A stretch of 19,168 nucleotides of DNA from CAYNGH01 sp964396845 (GTDB lineage: Bacteria > Vulcanimicrobiota > JAJTBE01 > CAYNGH01), in contig CAYNGH010000051.1 of NCBI GenBank assembly GCA_964396845.1, positions 1 through 19,168 of the forward strand, read 5' to 3'. The notes beneath the pieces are model-generated. The model was not told the DNA's origin, searched no databases, and worked only from the letters and a program-made list of their open reading frames with translations. Shown here piece after piece: positions 11,946 through 19,168 of the stretch (position 1 is its first letter; each line of letters begins with the position of its first letter). The translations under genes and the position numbers were made by a program.

Positions 11946-14567
11946 ATGTCTAAATTTGTAATTCCATTAAATGACCTGGAGTATCAGGATCTTTCTCTGG
12001 CAGGGGGAAAGGCTGCCCATCTGCGACTTCTGACCCTGCAGGGGTTTGCCATTCCCGAGTCTGTCATCATCACCTGCCGGGCCTTTGACCAGTTTGTACT
12101 GGGAAACAGAGAAATATCAAGACTGTTGGAGAAACTGAAAAAATGCTGGAAAATCGAAGGATACCCCATACTGGGAAAGATCATTGACCAGATCCACCAG
12201 ATTGAATTTACCGAGGATTTCCAGAATACACTGCTGAACTTCCTGCCGATAATTCATTTTCCTCATTTCAATAATGCCGCGGTGCGGTCTTCCATTGTTC
12301 TCAAGGAAATTCCCACTTTCAACCTCCCCAGCCTGCATCGTTCTGTTTTAAATGTTTCCACATTTTCCGAACTCCTCGATGCAGTCCGCAATGTCTGGGC
12401 TTCCCACTGGTCCCGGAAGTCATACGATTTTCGGGTGGACAACTGCATCCCCCATGAGCAGACCTCCATGGCAGTCCTGTTGCAGAGGATGTGCAAGACC
12501 GATTATTCGGGCCTTCTGTTTACATCCCACAAGGGCGACAGGAACCAGATAAAAGTGGTGGCAGGGTGGGGACTGCCCCAGGGAACGGTCCCGGGGAAGG
12601 TGCCCACCGATGAAGTAATTCTGGTGAAAAACCCCAGAAACGATCCGGAGAAGCCCTTTATAATCAGCAGTGAAAGCATCGGAGAAAAAGAACAGATGCT
12701 GGTTTACAAATCTGGAGAGGAAAAAATTGTCCAGACCGCGCCGGGGATGAACTCCGCCCGGATAGTCAAGGATCGGGAGGCGAACCTCCTGGGGACCATG
12801 GCCACCAGGGTTGAGGGAATATTCAACCGCCCCATGATCATCACCTGGGGCCATGACCGGGAAATGCTGATGCTCGACGCAATCTATAACGAACAGAATG
12901 TCGAGTCATCCAGCATCATCTGGATGCACACCATCTTTTCTGCCCTTACAGGAGAACTGCCCAGCCCCCTGACAAACTCCCTGGTGGCGAATCTCATCAG
13001 CTCAGAAATGAAATGGTTATCCAGCAGACTGAAGAAAGGCTCCCCCGATAACATATGCAGTGCCACAAACCAGGTGTTGGGCAGGCTATACATCAATCTG
13101 GATCTGGTAACTTCACTGTTTGAGAAACTGCAGATTCACCCCGACACCACCGCCCGCTATCTGGAAGGGTTTTCGATATTTCAGAAGGATGCCTCGGGAG
13201 AAACCACATCCAGCAGGTTCAAACCCGGGACTTTTGAAGTCATCGGAATAAACAAATGGATGAACAAGGTTTTGAATACTGTTCAGACAAACAATATAAA
13301 AATCGATGCATTCATTGAAGACCTCAAGGATCTTAAATATTCCCAGTCAACCAGAGTGGTTCTGGGGCAGACCCTGGAACGGATTATCAAGAACCAGGAG
13401 ATGCTGACTGGTCAGATGACCATAATATCATCCCTGATCCTGAACCTCTCCATGTTGCAGAAAATCCACCCCGACGAAGAGCCAGGGGAACTCTACCGGC
13501 GGATCCCTCACCAGGTCACAACCTTCGACACCCAATACCTTGACGGAATGCTGAAGCTGTGTCACCGGGCCTCGGAGAACCGGCAGGTAAAAGAAGCCCT
13601 GAGCAGAGAAAACATTGACATGGGGGACCTGGATTCCCTTATGGACACACCTTTTGCCGATGAAATAAAAAAATTCATTCAGGAATTCTACTACATGTCC
13701 CCTTTCCCCCTGGAGATTTCCTTACCCCGGATAAACGAAGATCCAACCCTGATCCTCAAAACCATCAGACACCTGTTGCGACAGGATCTGTCGGTCAATT
13801 TCCATTATGCCGGAGCACAGGCAGACTCCAGCCGGGAGGGCGACGAAACTCCAGCCCAGGGGGAGAACCTGTTAAAGAAGATGATCCCGATAATCGGATG
13901 GAACTCCGAGTCGATAATAAAAAATCTCCAGGGTCTTATTCTGGAAGGCAGAAAACAAAGAGCTCTCCTGCTGGAGCTGTTCTGCCTGATTCGCAAGGTT
14001 ATACAGGCTCTGGGGGCAGATTTTGAACGGACAAAAATGATCCGACAAGCCGACGATATATTCATGCTGGAGCTGGATGAAGTTCTCAGCGGGGCCATGT
14101 GCAGTTTTGAAAGCTTCACCAAAATAATAGAACGTCGCAGGGAAAATTACAAGATATGGTGCGACTATTTCACTCCTGATGTCTATTCGGGGACACGGCT
14201 CAAAATCAAGCCCGTCAACTTCACTCCATCCCTTGGAGCCAATCAGGATCAGGGGATACCGGTATTCCCCGGCAAGATCCAGGGAAGGGTTCTGAAAGTT
14301 GCACAGGTGGAGGATTTCTCCCGGATGGAACCGGATCACATACCTGTGGTGGAAAGGCTCAGCCCGGTGCTGGCGCCTTTCTTCCTGAATGTCCCCGGCC
14401 TGATAATCGAAGAAAACGGCCCTCATCCCATAGATATCATTCTGGTTCATAAAATCCGGAAACCCTGTGTCAGTGGATTTCCGGGCCTGCGCCGACTTGT
14501 TCCCGACAACACCAGGGTTGAAATCGACGGGGAACGGGGGACCATTGCTCTTTTGGACAGCAATTAG
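11946..14567 (+). CDS. PEP-synthase / rifampin-phosphotransferase-like protein with degenerate His domain
   Basis: This is an 873-residue protein. The N-terminal 330 residues match the PPDK_N ATP-grasp domain: LAGGKAAHLRLL (18-29), AVRSS (112-116), QRMCKTDYSGLLFT (180-193) and AGWGLPQGTVPGKVPTDE (206-223). A long, mainly helical middle (about 350-760) has no recognised motif. The C-terminal 100 residues (PVFPGKIQGRVL onward) correspond to the swivelling phospho-histidine domain, placed last as in rifampin phosphotransferase, whose length (about 865) also agrees. The motif that should be GGxxTHGAIVAR reads NGPHPIDIILVH, with Ile near position 829 where the carrier His is expected and a His two residues earlier. 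The PEP-binding TIM barrel of PEP synthase is absent. The protein is either non-catalytic or uses a different residue. AAGGTG lies 5 bases before the ATG; the rhomboid gene follows after 6 bases. Confidence 0.78.
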   Translation: MSKFVIPLNDLEYQDLSLAGGKAAHLRLLTLQGFAIPESVIITCRAFDQFVLGNREISRLLEKLKKCWKIEGYPILGKIIDQIHQIEFTEDFQNTLLNFLPIIHFPHFNNAAVRSSIVLKEIPTFNLPSLHRSVLNVSTFSELLDAVRNVWASHWSRKSYDFRVDNCIPHEQTSMAVLLQRMCKTDYSGLLFTSHKGDRNQIKVVAGWGLPQGTVPGKVPTDEVILVKNPRNDPEKPFIISSESIGEKEQMLVYKSGEEKIVQTAPGMNSARIVKDREANLLGTMATRVEGIFNRPMIITWGHDREMLMLDAIYNEQNVESSSIIWMHTIFSALTGELPSPLTNSLVANLISSEMKWLSSRLKKGSPDNICSATNQVLGRLYINLDLVTSLFEKLQIHPDTTARYLEGFSIFQKDASGETTSSRFKPGTFEVIGINKWMNKVLNTVQTNNIKIDAFIEDLKDLKYSQSTRVVLGQTLERIIKNQEMLTGQMTIISSLILNLSMLQKIHPDEEPGELYRRIPHQVTTFDTQYLDGMLKLCHRASENRQVKEALSRENIDMGDLDSLMDTPFADEIKKFIQEFYYMSPFPLEISLPRINEDPTLILKTIRHLLRQDLSVNFHYAGAQADSSREGDETPAQGENLLKKMIPIIGWNSESIIKNLQGLILEGRKQRALLLELFCLIRKVIQALGADFERTKMIRQADDIFMLELDEVLSGAMCSFESFTKIIERRRENYKIWCDYFTPDVYSGTRLKIKPVNFTPSLGANQDQGIPVFPGKIQGRVLKVAQVEDFSRMEPDHIPVVERLSPVLAPFFLNVPGLIIEENGPHPIDIILVHKIRKPCVSGFPGLRRLVPDNTRVEIDGERGTIALLDSN

Positions 14568-14573
14568 ACTCTG

Positions 14574-17027
14574 ATGATGGATTCTCTGACCTCATATCTT
14601 GTCACCGATTTCTCATATATCCACCCGGGCCGGTACTCTGCCGGAGGTGGAGGGCTGATAGAATTCTTCGACCAGGTTCTTATCTGCGACACACCTCCGC
14701 GACTGGCCCTTCTGCGGGACTGTCAGGGGCTGGATACGGAAACCCTTGAAAAAGAAATGACCCTGGCCAGAGAAGTAATCCTAACTAACCGTCCCGACAA
14801 CAGAACACTCACCTCGGCCCTGGTGTTTATTTTTATTCCACCGGGAACCCACCAGGACAGGGTCAGGGAGATTCTGAATCTCAAGCCTTTCCACCGGGGA
14901 AACTGCCTCAATCCAATCCTTGTGGATTCCTCCACCGGGGAGATTTTTTTCCATACCCTGAAGGTTCCCATTGAAGCCCTGGATATGCTCCTCTCTCTGA
15001 AGAAAAAGCTGAAATCACCGGAAAAACCCAAAGAAACAGACCAGAAAACCCTACATTTCATCGAGATGAAAACCACCGCCCGGCTGGAAGGCTTTCACCA
15101 GGCCCTGTTCCGCTCAAGACCTTATGTCACTTGGATTCTTATTATCATAAACATCGTAATGTTCATGCTGATGGAGATATCCGGGCAATCCACTGATTCA
15201 ATGATACTCATCACCCATGGAGCCAAAGTCGGCCCACTGATCTGGCAGGGAGAATACTGGCGCTTGATTACTCCGCTGTTTCTGCACATCGGCTTTCTCC
15301 ATCTGTTTTCAAACTGCATCATCATATTTTTTCTGGGCCCAATGATTGAAGCCCTCATAGGCCGGCGAAGGATGATCCTGATATATCTGGCATCGGGTAT
15401 GGCCGGAAACCTGCTGAGCCTTATAATGTCGCCATTCTTTTCTGCAGGGGCATCCACCGGGGTATTCGGCCTGCTGGGAACCCTGATGGCTTATGGCATT
15501 GTTTACCGAAAGGACATCCCCAGGCATTTTTATAGAATGATCATCCTCTACATTTTCCCCTTTATATTGTACAATCTCCTCCTGGGCAGATTTTACACCA
15601 GCCTTGACAACTTCGCCCATGCCGGCGGTTTGATGGGGGGCGCCCTTACAGCCCTGGCCCTGGGAGTGAAATACCCCGCCAATCTTCCCCGCCGTCCCCG
15701 CTGGGCCTGGATCCTGGCCAGCGTCGCCATGTGGGGGATACTGTTGCGTCTGGGGCCTATCCCCTACCCGGAGGCTTATCAGACTTACTACCAGGTTCTG
15801 GGAACCAACGCCGCCCTGGATGGACACAAGGCTGAAGCAATTTCATATCTGCAACAGGCTCTTGAACTGGAGCCTGATTCCACAGCCGTAGCAAACCGTC
15901 TGGGCAAGGTTTTATCCAATGTGGGCTTTATACAGTTTGATCGGGGCAATTATTCCGGCGCAGCGGTTTACCTTGAACAAGCAGTGAAGTATCTTGAAAT
16001 AGATTCTGACTACTTTGAAGCCCACGGACTTGTATATTACCGGCTGGGGAAATGCCTCGAACATATGGGACAATACCGGGAATCCATCACAGCCCAGAGA
16101 AAAGCCCTGGTGTTTACTCCGGACAGAGAAAGCTACCGCCGGGAGCTGGCCCGGGCCCTGGTTAGCTTTGCCGGGATCCTTCTGGAGGAAGACAACTTTG
16201 AAGAAGCTCTGTTCCTGGCAGGAGAATCAAAAAAATACTGGCGGGAATATCCCCGGGCTTCCATCATTCAGGGCAGAGCCATGTATATGACCGGGAATTT
16301 TCCCGGCGCGGCATCAAGCTGGATAGAGGCTGTCAGAATTGATCCCCGCAATGGAGAGGCCGAGAACCTTCTTCGAAGATGGATTTTCAAAAGCCTCTGG
16401 TATCCGCCTCCAGAAGACTTCATCCATACCGGCCACCATCCCGAGGCTGTTTCTTTGAACCATCAGGGAGAAAGACTCCTGCGGGAGGATGGCGATTTCC
16501 GCAATGCCCTGGAGTTATTCCAGCTGTCCATAAGAACCGACGAGGAATACCCGGCTCCTTATTTGAATGCTGTCTGGATCCACCTGATGCTGGGCCAGAC
16601 TGCCCAGGCATCCTCTTTTATACAGCAAGTCCGGCAGTTTTACCCGGGGGATCCCCGGACAGAATTTTTATCCTCCTATGAGAGATACATTTCCGGGGAT
16701 ATTCCCAGCGCCCGGCAACAGCTGGAAGAACTCACCAGAAATTATCCCCTCTACCCCGAGTCCTTTGCCCTGCTGGGGCGGATTTACCGGGAAGAAGGAC
16801 GGCTCAAGGCATCGGAAGAGAAACTGAAAACCGCGGTGGATCTTTATCCCTCCAATGTGGTTTACAGGGTTGAATATGCCCGTACCCTTCAAAAATCAGG
16901 CAAGTCCCAGGAATTCTTTCAACAGGCCAACACGGGAATTGTCTATGGCGACAGCCAGGGCAGGGGCGAGCTGGAGGTTCTTATCCGGGGCATGTTGAAA
17001 ACCAATGACAGGAGGGATGAACTGTGA
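14574..17027 (+). CDS. rhomboid-family intramembrane serine protease with C-terminal TPRs
   Basis: This is an 817-residue membrane protein. Residues 1-180 form a soluble N-terminal domain of unknown type. A rhomboid core follows (about 183-395, six or seven membrane helices): GEYWRLITPLFLHIGFLHLFSN with W229/R230 and H243/N247, the catalytic serine S294 in GASTGVFGLLG, and the catalytic histidine H349 in FAHAGG. It should therefore be active and cut membrane helices of partner proteins. A seventh helix (about 377-394) leads to a 420-residue TPR region (for example AISYLQQALELEPD, GRAMYMTGNFPGAASSWIEAVRIDP). With a cytoplasmic N-terminus and seven helices the TPRs would lie outside the cytoplasm, which is inference. 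The ribosome binding site is poor and only 6 bases separate it from the previous stop, suggesting coupling. It overlaps PrsW at its end. Confidence 0.9.
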   Translation: MMDSLTSYLVTDFSYIHPGRYSAGGGGLIEFFDQVLICDTPPRLALLRDCQGLDTETLEKEMTLAREVILTNRPDNRTLTSALVFIFIPPGTHQDRVREILNLKPFHRGNCLNPILVDSSTGEIFFHTLKVPIEALDMLLSLKKKLKSPEKPKETDQKTLHFIEMKTTARLEGFHQALFRSRPYVTWILIIINIVMFMLMEISGQSTDSMILITHGAKVGPLIWQGEYWRLITPLFLHIGFLHLFSNCIIIFFLGPMIEALIGRRRMILIYLASGMAGNLLSLIMSPFFSAGASTGVFGLLGTLMAYGIVYRKDIPRHFYRMIILYIFPFILYNLLLGRFYTSLDNFAHAGGLMGGALTALALGVKYPANLPRRPRWAWILASVAMWGILLRLGPIPYPEAYQTYYQVLGTNAALDGHKAEAISYLQQALELEPDSTAVANRLGKVLSNVGFIQFDRGNYSGAAVYLEQAVKYLEIDSDYFEAHGLVYYRLGKCLEHMGQYRESITAQRKALVFTPDRESYRRELARALVSFAGILLEEDNFEEALFLAGESKKYWREYPRASIIQGRAMYMTGNFPGAASSWIEAVRIDPRNGEAENLLRRWIFKSLWYPPPEDFIHTGHHPEAVSLNHQGERLLREDGDFRNALELFQLSIRTDEEYPAPYLNAVWIHLMLGQTAQASSFIQQVRQFYPGDPRTEFLSSYERYISGDIPSARQQLEELTRNYPLYPESFALLGRIYREEGRLKASEEKLKTAVDLYPSNVVYRVEYARTLQKSGKSQEFFQQANTGIVYGDSQGRGELEVLIRGMLKTNDRRDEL
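17010..17015 (+). promoter_or_regulatory. ribosome binding site for the overlapping GTG start
   Basis: AGGAGG lies inside the end of the rhomboid gene, 8 bases before GTG at 17024. The GTGA overlap (start 17024, stop 17025-17027) couples the two proteases. Confidence 0.8.
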
Positions 17028-18292
17028 GCTGGCTGATTTTTTTCCTGAGTCTGGTCCCTGCAGTGGCCTGGATTGTTTATTTTTATTATCAGGACCGCTA
17101 CGAAAAAGAACCACTCCGGCTCCTGATCTGGAGTTTTATCCTGGGATGCCTGTCGGTAATCCCTGCAATCATAATTGAGCTTTATCTCACCGGCGTCATT
17201 GAGTTTCAGATTCCATTCTCCCCGCTCAGAATAATGGTGATGATGCTTATGGTGGGCTTCACCGAGGAGATTTGCAAATACCTGGGGGTTCGATATGGCA
17301 CATATAAAAACCCGGAATTCAACGAACCTATGGACGGCATCGTTTACAGCGTCACCGTGGCCATGGGTTTCGCCTTTGTGGAAAACATCGGTTACATGCT
17401 CAAGTTTCAGGCAGCCTCGGGCCTGATAGGAGCAGTTTCCATCGGGATACTCCGAGCGCTTTTTTCCATGTTCGGCCATGCCACCTTCGGCGTCATCCAG
17501 GGGTATTTTATCGGCAAGGCACGCTTCAATCCCCGCCAGGAAAGACAGCTGATATGGACAGGCGTTTTCCTGGCATCCATCGTCCATGCCCTTTATAATT
17601 TTACCCTGGAAATTAACCGGGGTGCTCTGGGAGTAATCCTTGTGCTTCCTGCCTTTGTCCTGGTGTGGAAAAGCATGAACCGGGTCACCATTGATGCAGC
17701 GGAATATGACTCTCCCTTCCGTCCCGAGTCTGAGGAATTCCAGCCAAAATCATGGCGATGGCGGATTCTCGAGGTGACAGGGACACTGATTATAGCCGGG
17801 GCCATTTATATTGCCGTAACCACCTTCAACAACCCAGTAACCTGCATTATTCCATCGGGAAATTACCAGGTGATGCATCCTTCATACTGGCAGAGGGAAC
17901 AGAAGAGCCGGCGAGGGCCTCTGGAGCTTACCGGCCCTGCCTTCCGGGGAGAACAGCCAAAGGTGAAGCTTGATGTCATCAAGGTTGAACCTCATTGGGA
18001 CAGCGATCAGGAAATCGAAGCAATAATCAGCAACCTTGCAGAGTCCACCAGGGACTTCAAAAAAACAGAATCCCGACGGCTGATCCTCGACGGCAGGGAT
18101 TCTCCATTTGTGCAGATAAACTGGACAAAAGAAATCCCTGGCAGAGATAATGTCCCCATGGTATCTCTCATTGCAGTGACGGAAAGGGAAAATAAAATTG
18201 CAAGGATTGTTGCCACAGTCCCCAGGGATCAGTTTTCCCACACCAGAAAAAAAATATGGGGAATCATCGAAAGCTTTCGATTTACAAGGTAA
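17024..18292 (+). CDS. PrsW-type intramembrane metalloprotease with extra C-terminal domain
   Basis: This is a 422-residue multi-pass membrane protein of the PrsW family. The motifs are intact: EExxK at E81/E82/K85 (FTEEICKYLG), FVEN at 118-121, H152 (FGHATFGVIQGYFIG) and HALYN (188-192). PrsW of Bacillus cleaves the anti-sigma factor RsiW at site 1. After the core there is a last membrane helix (about 248-266) and a soluble domain (about 275-422), ending IWGIIESFRF, of a type resembling PsbP-like domains. It probably faces the outside. The start is GTG at 17024 with AGGAGG 8 bases upstream, overlapping the rhomboid stop. No anti-sigma factor gene is nearby, so the substrate is unknown. Confidence 0.88.
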   Translation: MSWLIFFLSLVPAVAWIVYFYYQDRYEKEPLRLLIWSFILGCLSVIPAIIIELYLTGVIEFQIPFSPLRIMVMMLMVGFTEEICKYLGVRYGTYKNPEFNEPMDGIVYSVTVAMGFAFVENIGYMLKFQAASGLIGAVSIGILRALFSMFGHATFGVIQGYFIGKARFNPRQERQLIWTGVFLASIVHALYNFTLEINRGALGVILVLPAFVLVWKSMNRVTIDAAEYDSPFRPESEEFQPKSWRWRILEVTGTLIIAGAIYIAVTTFNNPVTCIIPSGNYQVMHPSYWQREQKSRRGPLELTGPAFRGEQPKVKLDVIKVEPHWDSDQEIEAIISNLAESTRDFKKTESRRLILDGRDSPFVQINWTKEIPGRDNVPMVSLIAVTERENKIARIVATVPRDQFSHTRKKIWGIIESFRFTR

Positions 18293-18306
18293 TACAGGAG
18301 GGAAGA

Positions 18307-18987
18307 ATGTTTGGTTTGCCTTCAAAAAATGATGAGATGATAAGAAGACAGCTAATCCCACGAGGAATCAGGGATGAGAGGGTAATTGATGCCTTTCAAA
18401 AGACAGATCGCAAATATTTTGTCCCCGGCCATCTAAAAGACCTGGCATATAACGACTCCCCCCTGTCCATAGGAGAAGGCCAGACCATATCCCAGCCTTT
18501 CATTGTAGCCCTGATGACCCAGGCCCTTATGGTGAATCCCGGAGATCGAGTGCTGGAGATCGGCACCGGAAGCGGATACCAGACCGCCATCCTTTCCCGT
18601 CTTGCCGGGGAAGTCTGTACCATCGAGAGATACCCCCATCTTTCGGAAAATGCCCAGAAGATAATTGGTGATCTCAGAATTAATAATGTCAAATTCCTTG
18701 TGGGGGATGGTTTTCTGGGCTGGCCCGATGAAGCCCCCTTTGACAGGGTAATCATTACCGCGGCACCGCCCATGGTTCCGGAAAAGCCCTTCTCGCAATT
18801 AAAAGAAAGAGGCATCATGATAGTCCCTGTGGGGGAACAAGGCCAGGTACAGACCCTGTGCAGAATTACAAGAACCGGCGACGATGCCCATATGGAATAC
18901 ATCGAATCGGTTGCCTTCGTGCCCATGATTTCCGGCACGGTATCTCAACATCATCCCAACCCGGAAGGAGATCCCCCCAGGGGTTAG
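18307..18987 (+). CDS. pcm: protein-L-isoaspartate O-methyltransferase
   Basis: This 226-residue cytoplasmic enzyme uses SAM to methylate L-isoaspartyl residues in aged proteins and starts their repair. It has the family's IGEGQTISQPFIVALM (55-70), the SAM-binding VLEIGTGSGYQTA (82-94), and FDRVIITAAPPMVPE. Its length matches bacterial Pcm. The ATG at 18307 is chosen because AGGAGG (18296-18301) lies 5 bases upstream; a longer frame from 18256 would overlap PrsW and lacks a site. It starts 14 bases after the PrsW stop, so it is probably in the same transcript. The link to the membrane proteases is not obvious beyond protein maintenance. Confidence 0.93.
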   Translation: MFGLPSKNDEMIRRQLIPRGIRDERVIDAFQKTDRKYFVPGHLKDLAYNDSPLSIGEGQTISQPFIVALMTQALMVNPGDRVLEIGTGSGYQTAILSRLAGEVCTIERYPHLSENAQKIIGDLRINNVKFLVGDGFLGWPDEAPFDRVIITAAPPMVPEKPFSQLKERGIMIVPVGEQGQVQTLCRITRTGDDAHMEYIESVAFVPMISGTVSQHHPNPEGDPPRG

Positions 18988-19000
18988 AATAGTAACCCTT
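18979..19000 (+). terminator. weak hairpin at the pcm stop codon
   Basis: GGGTTA (18981-18986) pairs with TAACCC (18993-18998), extendable by two weaker pairs, around a 6-base loop that begins with the last base of the stop codon. The following GTGTTTGTG is a poor T-tract. It may reduce read-through to the next gene. Confidence 0.3.
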
Positions 19001-19062
19001 GTGTTTGTGAAAGTTATCGCATCTCTGCAGTAACTTCCGACTAAACAGGCCGGGAGGCCCCG

Positions 19063-19168
19063 ATGATTATAAGCCTGGACCCGGATCAACCGGAAATCTG
19101 GCATTTACTCGATGCAGTTGAAATCCTTCGTCAGGAGGGTATTGTAATATATCCCACCGATACCATAT
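19063..19168 (+). CDS. L-threonylcarbamoyladenylate synthase, TsaC/Sua5 type (partial, 3' end outside window)
   Basis: Only the first 35 codons are in the window. The segment ILRQEGIVIYPTDTI is the N-terminal signature of the YrdC/Sua5/TsaC family, which makes threonylcarbamoyl-AMP from threonine, bicarbonate and ATP for the t6A37 modification of tRNA. GGAGG (19053-19057) lies 5 bases before the ATG. Whether it is the short (TsaC) or long (Sua5) form cannot be told because the rest is missing. It follows pcm after 75 bases. Confidence 0.85.
   Translation, partial: MIISLDPDQPEIWHLLDAVEILRQEGIVIYPTDTI

Noticed and set aside
13872..14450. 192-residue minus-strand frame opposite the PEP-synthase-like gene
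   Set aside because: It has no ribosome binding site, no recognisable domain, and lies fully inside a well-supported gene.
16943..17587. 214-residue minus-strand frame over the rhomboid/PrsW junction
   Set aside because: It is opposite conserved catalytic regions of both proteases and has no features of its own.
14574..18292. Classical sigma/anti-sigma system next to PrsW
   Set aside because: No RsiW-like anti-sigma factor or ECF sigma factor is encoded in the window.
1..19168. CRISPR array, insertion sequence or prophage
   Set aside because: No regularly spaced direct repeats, transposase, integrase or terminal inverted repeats were seen.

Overview
The window is from a bacterial chromosome of medium GC content with strong GGAGG-type ribosome binding sites and sigma70-like promoters. 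The MinD/ferredoxin ATPases and NifX-family proteins at the left are typical of strict anaerobes, notably sulfate reducers and related lineages formerly called Deltaproteobacteria, but also other anaerobic bacteria and archaea. The species cannot be named from the sequence. No insertion sequence, phage gene, CRISPR array or rRNA was seen.

Left part (1-4550). A small secreted protein of unknown function has its own promoter and terminator. It is followed by a plus-strand operon: a NifX-like cofactor-binding protein, a glycine-rich DUF5320-type protein, two MinD-superfamily ATPases with inserted 2[4Fe-4S] ferredoxin domains, and a cysteine-containing PadR-type regulator. The second ATPase is fused in frame to another NifX-like domain through a run of nine A residues. 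With one A fewer it would end in a normal stop just before a well-placed start codon. The gene set resembles the orange-protein (ORP) type of locus, which links Fe-S/Mo cluster proteins to MinD-like ATPases.

Middle part (4551-9700). A minus-strand M14 zinc carboxypeptidase and a minus-strand secreted Pro/Tyr-rich protein are separated by a clear intrinsic terminator. The latter is divergent from a secreted ankyrin-repeat protein. A tRNA-Gln(TTG) gene with a consensus promoter follows. After a 317-base gap comes a 637-residue protein that looks like a decayed CheR methyltransferase fused to TPRs and a Lys-rich tail.

Right part (9701-19168). A minus-strand GAF/HD-GYP c-di-GMP phosphodiesterase is divergent from a tightly packed plus-strand series: an MBL-fold hydrolase, an 873-residue PEP-synthase/rifampin-phosphotransferase-like protein that lacks the usual phospho-carrier histidine, a rhomboid protease with C-terminal TPRs, a PrsW-type intramembrane metalloprotease with an extra C-terminal domain, and L-isoaspartate O-methyltransferase (Pcm). 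The start of a TsaC/Sua5-type tRNA threonylcarbamoyl-adenylate synthase follows at the edge. Rhomboid and PrsW overlap as GTGA and are probably translationally coupled.

The most noteworthy points are the A9 fusion/slippage site in the ATPase-NifX gene, and the co-transcribed pair of mechanistically different intramembrane proteases beside a pseudo-PEP-synthase. The decayed CheR-TPR protein and the HD-GYP/MBL pair next to them suggest an undescribed membrane-linked signalling locus, although that function is inference.
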